A stretch of 64,000 nt of DNA, taken from Nitrospira sp. CR1.2 (GTDB taxonomy: Bacteria; Nitrospirota; Nitrospiria; Nitrospirales; Nitrospiraceae). This document shows, piece by piece, positions 59,163 through 64,000 of the stretch. Below the pieces are notes generated by a model. That model was not told the origin of the DNA and did not search any database. It worked only from the letters and a program-made list of their open reading frames with translations. The translations under genes were made by a program, and so were the position numbers. The DNA lies in assembly GCA_014055495.1 (NCBI GenBank), contig WIAG01000001.1:1-64000 (forward strand), in the 5' to 3' direction. How positions within the stretch are numbered: position 1 is the stretch's first letter; each line of letters starts with the position of its first letter.

Positions 59163-60149
59163 CTAGTGGAGGATAACCAGATAGTGACTGAGGCTGGTCT
59201 CGTGAATGCGTAGTGTGTGTTGGATCATCCGTAGCGCCCCATCGGGATCGGTGAGATCAAACACTCCGGTGACGTTCAGTGTGCGCAGGGCCGGATTCAG
59301 AATCAGGATTCGGCCGGGACGGTATCGATTGAGTTCCTCGATCACGCGTCCAAGTGACTCGTCTTCGACGATCAGCTTGCCTCGTTGCCAAGCCGAGAGC
59401 TGGTTCGCATCGACCGCATACGGCGGACTCCACCCATGTTCTTCGGAGTACGACGCTTGCTGCCCCTCGTTCAGGACCAGCGGCCTTCGATGGCCGCTGG
59501 GCGACGTGGAGACTTGGACGGCGTGTTCCGAGACGGTCACGGTGACGGAATCAGGATGCCGGCGGACCACAAACTGGGTGCCCAAGGCTCGCGTGGTGAC
59601 GTCGCCGCTGTGAACGATGAAGGGGCGTTCCCTGTCGGCTGTTACGGTAAAGGCCGCTTCTCCTGCGAGGAGGCGAATCTCCCGCCGTTCAGGGGAGTAG
59701 ACCACGTTGAGTGCGGTGTCGGTATTCAATATGGCGCGGGTGCCGTCTTGAAGTACGATCTGTTCTTGCTGTCCGATCCCCGTTCGGTAATGGGCGGTCT
59801 GGAGGCGGTATTGATCGAGCAGGGGGGCCCAGAGGAACCATCCTGCCGTGAGAAGGAAGCAGGCGACAAGGCTCCATTGTCGGAGTCGCGGCCACCATCG
59901 ATGATGGTGACGGCGGGCAGGCCGGGTGGCGTGGGTCGGTGCACACTGTCCCGCGCCTACATGACCGATCTCTTTCCATAAGGCCTCGGCCTTGTGGAAC
60001 GCGAGTCGATGAGCAGGGCTCAGGCATTGCCAGGCCTCACAGGCCCGGCGATCGCGCTCGGACGGAGGGCCGGTGTGAAGGCGGACGACCCATTCCAGGG
60101 CCTCGTCTTCAAGCGATGAAGCGGATTGTGGGGAACTCGCGTCGGACAT
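59163..60149 (-). CDS. fecR: FecR-type anti-sigma factor (unit 5)
   Basis: The 328-aa product has the N-terminal domain (EALEWVVRLHTGPPSERDRR, SPAHRLAFHKAEALWKE), a membrane helix (WSLVACFLLTAGWFLWA), the FecR domain (IVLQDGTRAILNTDTALNV, ALGTQFVVRRHPDSV) and a C-terminal STN-like part (LNVTGVFDLTDPDGALRMI). It resembles FecR 1 most, in keeping with receptors 1 and 5 being paralogues. It begins 94 nt after the sigma stop. Confidence 0.92.
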   Translation of the reverse strand: MSDASSPQSASSLEDEALEWVVRLHTGPPSERDRRACEAWQCLSPAHRLAFHKAEALWKEIGHVGAGQCAPTHATRPARRHHHRWWPRLRQWSLVACFLLTAGWFLWAPLLDQYRLQTAHYRTGIGQQEQIVLQDGTRAILNTDTALNVVYSPERREIRLLAGEAAFTVTADRERPFIVHSGDVTTRALGTQFVVRRHPDSVTVTVSEHAVQVSTSPSGHRRPLVLNEGQQASYSEEHGWSPPYAVDANQLSAWQRGKLIVEDESLGRVIEELNRYRPGRILILNPALRTLNVTGVFDLTDPDGALRMIQHTLRIHETSLSHYLVILH

Positions 60150-60243
60150 CTATCCATCCGTCGCGCGCTTGCCGGGCCGCTGTGTACCCACGATGGGGGC
60201 GCGCGTCTACTGTATAAGACGGATGGTCGCGAGCTTTCAACAG

Positions 60244-60771
60244 TCACGGACGCGTGTACACCTCGTCCGCATCCAGACGCGAGCGACAATGCTTCAGCGC
60301 CTGGATGACATATTTCGCAACCATACTTTCCGATACCCCCAGTTCCTCCGCGATCTCCCGGTGGGTTTTTCCATCCAAACGATTCATCAACAGGGCACTC
60401 CGGCACTTTGGAGGAAGCTCTCCGATGGCGCTTTCCAATCGAACGAGTCGCTGTTTGGCGTCCAAGGCATCCTCTGCCGAAGGCGCAAGGCTGGCGGTAT
60501 TTTCGGGCGGCGGATCGGCGCTGAGCGCTTCCCGGCGAATACGGATTTTGCGGAGATTGTCGACGGCGAGATTCGCGGCTACTCGGAAGAGGAAGGCCCG
60601 CGGGTTCTGCACGTCGATGGTCGGGCGCATGCGGACGAGATGCATATAGGTTTCTTGCGTGCAATCGGCGGCCAGTTCCCGACATCCGAGCTTGTGAGTA
60701 AAGAACCTCAGCAAGTCATGATGGTGCTGTTCGAAGGCCGACAGGCACGGGATGGTCTGTTCGTGGTGCAT
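60244..60771 (-). CDS. FecI-type ECF RNA polymerase sigma factor (unit 5)
   Basis: Start 60771 (MHHEQTIPCLSAFEQH) gives 175 aa and avoids overlapping the tonB stop 11 nt upstream; AGGA is some 11 nt before it. Region 2 (AADCTQETYMHLVRM, AFLFRVAANLAVDNLR) and region 4 (LPPKCRSALLMNRLDGKTH, EELGVSESMVAKYVIQAL) are clear. Lying close behind tonB and araC on the same strand, it could be transcribed from the Fur-like promoter upstream of araC. Confidence 0.91.
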   Translation of the reverse strand: MHHEQTIPCLSAFEQHHHDLLRFFTHKLGCRELAADCTQETYMHLVRMRPTIDVQNPRAFLFRVAANLAVDNLRKIRIRREALSADPPPENTASLAPSAEDALDAKQRLVRLESAIGELPPKCRSALLMNRLDGKTHREIAEELGVSESMVAKYVIQALKHCRSRLDADEVYTRP

Positions 60772-60781
60772 GGGTAATATC

Positions 60782-61702
60782 CTATTCCAGGCGATAGCCG
60801 ATGGGGATGTGGACGACGACATACGGTTGACCGAGCGGATATTTCAACGAGACCGGAGAGGTGCGTTCCAACAGGGCGATGGCATCGAGATCCAAAATCT
60901 CGTGGCCGGACGGTTCGACGACGGCAATGTCGCTCAGTCGGCCGTCGTCATGCACCCGCGCCTGCAACAGCACGCTGCCTTGCCAGTGCTGCCGTTTGGC
61001 AAGCGCCGGATAGCGTTTGGCCTGCTCGACTTCTGCAAATAACATCTGGGCCAGCCATCCGTAATCAGGCAGGAAGGCGCGCGACACGATGGCCGCGCGG
61101 GCCTGGGGCGCAGGGCGATTGACCAGGCGCAGGGTTTCGGGTACGGCGGGTTCCATCGCCAGGTTCGAGGGTACGGCGGCTTCGATGGGGGGAGGCGGCA
61201 GGTCGGCGATCGCTGCCGTTGGGACCGGCCAATCCGAAGGCAAGGAATTCGCCAGCATCTCAGTGCCTGGGTTCGGCACGGGCTGTTCGTGGTTTGTAGG
61301 GATCGTGTCGGGCGTGGCCGCGTGGATCGGAGTCGGTTGTGAGGCGGGTGGTTCGTCGAGACGGCTTGCAATCGTGCCTTGGTCGGAGGTGACGGCCTTC
61401 CTTGCGATGGGGGCCACCACCGTGCGTGCGCGCTGTGTGGCGGCCATGACGGGTTGAGCAGATGTGTCAGGGGGCGCGGAGGCGGAAGGCGTCGCAGAGG
61501 CCGTCGACTGACTGGGGACGTCGGAGGTGAGAGGTTGGTCTGCCGGTGCGCTGACGAGCGAGACCTCCCATCGAAACGGGTGTTCCCGTGGGATGACGGA
61601 AAACTCCGCAGCGAGCACCAGTGCGGCGCCGAGGCTGATCCCGTGCAGCGCCAGGGAAAAGGTCCAGGCACCCGCCGATGCGAGGGGACTAGGACTCCTC
61701 AT
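60782..61702 (-). CDS. Second TonB-family protein
   Basis: This 306-aa protein has an N-terminal membrane helix (WTFSLALHGISLGAALVLAA with the SxxxH of TonB), a Pro/Ala/Ser/Thr-rich linker and a C-terminal TonB domain (DYGWLAQMLFAEVEQAKRYP, KRQHWQGSVLLQARV, DLDAIALLERTSP). It is similar in layout to the first TonB but has no exbB/exbD beside it, so it probably shares the first pair. The start overlaps the araC stop (ATGA), and the sigma gene follows after about 10 nt, tying it to signalling unit 5. Confidence 0.9.
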   Translation of the reverse strand: MRSPSPLASAGAWTFSLALHGISLGAALVLAAEFSVIPREHPFRWEVSLVSAPADQPLTSDVPSQSTASATPSASAPPDTSAQPVMAATQRARTVVAPIARKAVTSDQGTIASRLDEPPASQPTPIHAATPDTIPTNHEQPVPNPGTEMLANSLPSDWPVPTAAIADLPPPPIEAAVPSNLAMEPAVPETLRLVNRPAPQARAAIVSRAFLPDYGWLAQMLFAEVEQAKRYPALAKRQHWQGSVLLQARVHDDGRLSDIAVVEPSGHEILDLDAIALLERTSPVSLKYPLGQPYVVVHIPIGYRLE

Positions 61703-62073
61703 GCGGCATCCGCCTGGCGCAGGTGCTGCCTGCGAAACTCAGTCGGCGAACAGCCGATCGCGCGTTTGAAAAAATGGCTGAACGCGAAGGCATCGCTGAA
61801 GCCGACGGATTCGGCAATGCCGGCAATCGTATGGCCGTCCTCCAGAAGCATGGAGGTCGCCTTGTCCAGTCGTAGTTGTTTGAGGTGATGTGAAAACGGG
61901 CGACCCATATAGCGCTGGAACACGTCCGACGCATACTTTTCAGAATACCCCAAGAAGCGAGAGAGCTCCTTCAGGGTGATACGTTCGCGGAGACGACCGG
62001 AAAGAAAGGTATGGAGCCGATCCGCCACGGTCAGGGTATCGTCAACGAGTCGTGTCTGCGATTGCTGAAACAT
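61699..62073 (-). CDS. AraC/XylS-family transcriptional regulator (HTH domain only)
   Basis: The 124-aa protein consists almost wholly of the AraC double helix-turn-helix: ITLKELSRFLGYSEKYASDV, FQRYMGRPFSHHLKQLRLDK, and IAGIAESVGFSDAFAFSHFF followed by KRAIGCSPTEFRRQH. No ligand-binding domain is present, so it is short like MarA/SoxS types. AGGGAG lies 4 nt before the ATG. AraC regulators of siderophore genes (PchR, AlcR, YbtA) are known, but those carry a sensor domain. It probably activates tonB and unit 5. A terminator sits in its leader. Confidence 0.9.
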   Translation of the reverse strand: MFQQSQTRLVDDTLTVADRLHTFLSGRLRERITLKELSRFLGYSEKYASDVFQRYMGRPFSHHLKQLRLDKATSMLLEDGHTIAGIAESVGFSDAFAFSHFFKRAIGCSPTEFRRQHLRQADAA

Positions 62074-62084
62074 ATGGTTCTCCC

Positions 62085-62123
62085 TAAAAAATAAAAAAGC
62101 CCGCGATCGGATGACCGTGGGCT
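62085..62123 (-). terminator. Intrinsic terminator in the araC leader
   Basis: On the - strand AGCCCACG pairs with CGCGGGCT (7 of 8) around a 10-nt loop at 62098-62123, followed by TTTTTTATTTTTT (from 62098 down to 62085). Stem plus U-tract are typical of Rho-independent termination. It stands only 12 nt from the araC start codon, where a plain terminator would block the gene. Confidence 0.75.
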
Positions 62124-62184
62124 CTGGGAATCGAATTCCTCGGGCCTCTGCTGATATGGTGCAGAGACGTCTTAATTGAGTATG
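62086..62184 (-). ncRNA. Candidate iron-regulated small RNA or attenuator leader of araC
   Basis: On the - strand, a promoter with a Fur-box-like repeat would start a transcript near 62184. About 100 nt later it meets an intrinsic terminator, still short of the araC start codon at 62073. Within it are three stem-loops: CTCTGC/GCAGAG (62146-62166), GGAAT/ATTCC (62127-62139) and the terminator stem (62098-62123). The layout (Fur site, about 100 nt, Rho-independent terminator) matches RyhB/PrrF-type iron small RNAs. Leader attenuation of araC is the other reading. No known family sequence is recognised. Confidence 0.5.
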
Positions 62185-62193
62185 GTTCTCAAT
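62175..62193. promoter_or_regulatory. Fur-box-like 19-bp inverted repeat
   Basis: ATTGAGTATGGTTCTCAAT has perfect 6-bp arms (ATTGAG/CTCAAT) around 7 nt and the 19-bp length of a Fur box. Each half keeps the TGAG/CTCA core of TGAGAATNATTCTCA. It overlaps the end of the -10 element of the araC promoter and the predicted start point, the expected place for a repressor. Confidence 0.65.
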
Positions 62194-62218
62194 ATCACCA
62201 TTGTGTGCGCGTTGTCAA
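62191..62218 (-). promoter_or_regulatory. Sigma-70-type promoter for the araC leader/small RNA
   Basis: On the - strand a perfect -35 TTGACA (62218-62213) is followed after 16 nt by GATATT (62196-62191), which matches 4 of 6 of the -10 consensus. The Fur-like repeat overlaps its downstream edge. Confidence 0.6.
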
Positions 62219-62245
62219 GGGCCCCTGCCCGAGGATCTCTTTATT

Positions 62246-62263
62246 CTCAGAAATAATTCTGAG
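62246..62263. promoter_or_regulatory. 18-bp palindrome upstream of the araC promoter
   Basis: CTCAGAA and TTCTGAG are perfect 7-bp arms around ATAA. It lies about 28 nt upstream of the -35 element of the araC leader promoter, a usual activator position, and shares the GAGAAT/ATTCTC flavour of the other iron-type sites. It could be an AraC-type or second Fur-type site. Confidence 0.5.
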
Positions 62264-62499
62264 TCATGGGTTGGTGCTTGCGGTGAGCGGGCAGGGTCGG
62301 GAAACAGTTTTTGGTGCGCCGTCGTCCGCGCGGCGTGTCACCTGTCGACAGGTATCAACACAACCTGCCGGATGCGCAACAGGTCGTCCTGCAAGGTCGC
62401 AAGGAGGCCCGGGGCGAGAAGAAGGCAGTGTCTTGCGAGAACGCCCTCGGCGGACCTCTTCTGCACCTGATGAGGAAGCGCGGAAGGACGTGACAGGAG
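62264..62499. other. Non-coding stretch between ZIP gene and araC control region
   Basis: Together with the araC leader this makes 426 nt without a gene. Apart from a short CTGTCGACAGG palindrome (about 62343-62353) nothing distinct was seen. The overlapping short open frames on both strands lack ribosome sites and known motifs. Confidence 0.4.
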
Positions 62500-63249
62500 T
62501 CAGGAGCGATGACCGGTGACAAGCGTCAGCAACATGGCTGTGGTGAACATCAGCATGATGCCGACCCAAGCGCCCCAGGCGAGAGGAACCTTGCGAGAGC
62601 CACTGCCGGCCAGCGCCACGAGGGTGAAGACCACGTAGAGCAGTGAGCCCGCGGCTAAGGCGTACCATACGAGGGAAAAAGAGGGGGAGAGGGTGAGGCT
62701 GCTGAGCAGGGTCCCAAGACAGGTCGGTACGCCACCGACCACTCCAAGCAGGAGTGCATCCCGAAAGGAGAGGGTGGCCTTACCGGCGGCCCCGATGATG
62801 CCGAACCCCTCAGTGCCGTTATGGAGCGCAAAGCCGATGATGAGCAACCAGCTGAGTACCCAGGCTCCGCTGGAATAACTTGCACCAATGGCCAGGCCCT
62901 CCCCGAGATTGTGCAGTCCCATGCCGGCGGCGACGACATACGGAAGCGCGGTGGCGCGGTCGCCACGCCCATGTTTCAGTTGCTGTTCCTCCAGCAAGGC
63001 CAAACCAACAAAGCTCAGAAGCAGGCTGCCTAGGAACAACACCCATGACCAGGGATCCCGGGCACCGGTTAATTCGATCGATTCGTGCATCAGGTCGAAA
63101 AATAAATAGACGAGGACTCCGGTGGCCAAACCGATGAGCCTCGTTTCCCAGGCGCGCGGCAATGACCGTCGAAGCCACATGGCGACCCCGATGCCGAGAT
63201 AGACGGGGACCACACCCGCGAGAATGCCTAGACCGATGAGTTCCAGCAT
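62500..63249 (-). CDS. ZIP-family divalent metal transporter
   Basis: The 249-aa protein has about eight membrane helices and the two ZIP metal-site motifs: HNLGEG (residues 113-118, helix 4) and HNGTEG (143-148, helix 5). These His and Glu residues bind the metal in transport. A short His-containing loop (QQLKHGRGDR) separates helices 3 and 4. ZIP proteins such as ZupT carry zinc and also iron or manganese inward; the substrate is not fixed here. It is on the same strand as the araC operon but separated by a control region, so it is probably a separate transcript. Confidence 0.9.
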   Translation of the reverse strand: MLELIGLGILAGVVPVYLGIGVAMWLRRSLPRAWETRLIGLATGVLVYLFFDLMHESIELTGARDPWSWVLFLGSLLLSFVGLALLEEQQLKHGRGDRATALPYVVAAGMGLHNLGEGLAIGASYSSGAWVLSWLLIIGFALHNGTEGFGIIGAAGKATLSFRDALLLGVVGGVPTCLGTLLSSLTLSPSFSLVWYALAAGSLLYVVFTLVALAGSGSRKVPLAWGAWVGIMLMFTTAMLLTLVTGHRS

Positions 63250-63420
63250 GGGCGCATTCTACACTCCCTGTTCGAAGCAGTGGAATGCTCAATGTCCGGA
63301 ACATCGTTCAAAAAACGGCTGGTTGCCGGGCCCTGAAGTTTCAGGTTCGAGCCGTGACGAACATCCGATCGAGCGTTCCTTATAATGGTGCGCAGCACCA
63401 GAGCGCTCCTCTTGCACGCT
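63250..63420. other. Spacer between ZIP gene and proA promoter
   Basis: This part of the 310-nt gap between two divergent genes shows no gene or strong hairpin. It should hold the - strand promoter of the ZIP gene, which was not located with confidence. Confidence 0.4.
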
Positions 63421-63450
63421 TTGACTCGAAAAAAAATCGCATGGTATAGT
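63421..63450 (+). promoter_or_regulatory. Sigma-70 promoter of the proA-like gene
   Basis: TTGACT (63421-63426) and TATAGT (63445-63450) are separated by 18 nt, each one mismatch from consensus. The start point would give an untranslated leader of about 100 nt before the ATG at 63560. Confidence 0.75.
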
Positions 63451-63559
63451 CCGTCGCGAAACACAACGTGTTGCCGTGATGCCGGTGCTGTGCCGATGTC
63501 TCTACTCGATGGTGACACACCGGATTGCCACTTAACTGTCTCACCACCCTGGGGTCACA

Positions 63560-64000
63560 ATGGTTGAAGTTCCAGTTAAACTTTACCTTGATAAAGTATT
63601 AAAGACGGCGCGCGAGGCCGTCCGTCCGACGTCGTTGTTGACAGGGCCGGTCCGGGAGAAAGCCTTGCGTGCCATGGCGGCGGCGATTGCGGAGAAGGAA
63701 GAAGCGATCCTTGCCGCGAACGAGACGGATGTGGACGCCGTGGGTAAGTCCATGACGGGATACGAGAACCGTGAACGGGTGCGGGACGCCGTGGCGAGAA
63801 TTCGCATGACGGCAGACGACGTGAAGGCGTTGGTGGATCGATTGCATCGCATCGCCGACTTGCCGGACCCGCTCGGCGAGGTCTTGGGGCGCCACGACGA
63901 ACCGAATGGATTGCAGGTCGGTCGGGTGCGCGTGCCGATCGGGCTCATCGGCATCGTTTCCGAATTGTCACCGTTGGAAACCATCGAGGCAGTGGCACTC
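63560..64000 (+). CDS. proA: Glutamate-5-semialdehyde dehydrogenase (ProA-like), N-terminal part
   Basis: The frame starts at ATG 63560 and runs off the window after 147 codons. ProA makes glutamate semialdehyde for proline synthesis. Homology is clear: ALRAMAAAIAEKEEAILAAN, TDVDA, DLPDPLGEVLGRHDEPNGLQ and VRVPIGLIGIV. The next segment is odd: where ProA normally has YEARPNVTVDAAAL, this protein reads SELSPLETIEAVAL, so the highly conserved RPN is missing. It may be a divergent ProA or a paralogue with a changed role; the catalytic Cys lies beyond the window. No strong ribosome site precedes it. Confidence 0.85.
   Translation, partial: MVEVPVKLYLDKVLKTAREAVRPTSLLTGPVREKALRAMAAAIAEKEEAILAANETDVDAVGKSMTGYENRERVRDAVARIRMTADDVKALVDRLHRIADLPDPLGEVLGRHDEPNGLQVGRVRVPIGLIGIVSELSPLETIEAVAL

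Noticed and set aside
1-64000. CRISPR arrays, tRNA or rRNA genes, insertion sequences
   Set aside because: No regularly spaced short repeats, no cloverleaf or rRNA-like sequence and no transposase frame with terminal inverted repeats were found on reading.

Overview
The window comes from a Gram-negative bacterium of fairly high GC. The evidence is five TonB-dependent outer-membrane receptors, two TonB proteins, ExbB/ExbD, an RND pump and five FecI/FecR-type signalling pairs. The overall style would fit Nitrospirota or a proteobacterium, but no taxonomic marker gene is present, so the organism is left open. No rRNA, tRNA, CRISPR array or insertion sequence was seen.

Region 1 (1-25950, + strand) is the 3' part of a large nonribosomal peptide synthetase (NRPS) operon: four contiguous genes, the first cut by the window edge, spaced by 2 nt, an 11-bp overlap and 9 nt. 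Module order is (C)-A-PCP | C-A-PCP-C-A-PCP-E | C-A-PCP-C-A-PCP-C-hydroxylase | interface-A-PCP-C-A-PCP-TE. Binding-pocket codes read by eye give ...Ser - Dab-like - D-Ser - Asp - Dab-like - (beta-OH-)Asp - hydroxyornithine-like, released by the thioesterase. With the iron genes next door, this is most simply a peptide or lipopeptide siderophore. The two Ser adenylation domains are a 1706-bp repeat that looks perfect.

Region 2 (26077-32675, - strand) is one operon in the order exbB, exbD, tonB, an unknown secreted protein, a periplasmic adaptor and an RND pump. It would supply energy for uptake and probably export the product. A broken S9-type peptidase lipoprotein gene follows on the + strand (32881-34984).

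Region 3 (35089-62073, mainly - strand) holds five consecutive cell-surface signalling units, each sigma factor -> FecR -> TonB-dependent receptor with an N-terminal signalling domain. Set among them are an AbrB/Doc toxin-antitoxin pair, a small lipoprotein, a Fur-family regulator, a PepSY membrane protein and a Com-like zinc ribbon. The last unit is preceded by tonB and an AraC-family regulator. Upstream of araC lie a promoter, a 19-bp Fur-box-like repeat and a structured leader ending in a terminator, which could be an iron-responsive small RNA or attenuator.

Region 4 (62500-64000) returns to general genes: a ZIP metal transporter and the start of a ProA-like dehydrogenase with a good sigma-70 promoter. 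Taken together, the window is an iron island: siderophore assembly, export, import through several receptors, and layered control (Fur, AraC, five ECF sigma/FecR pairs). The NRPS starter module, any MbtH protein and any ornithine hydroxylase are not in the window and would have to lie upstream or elsewhere.
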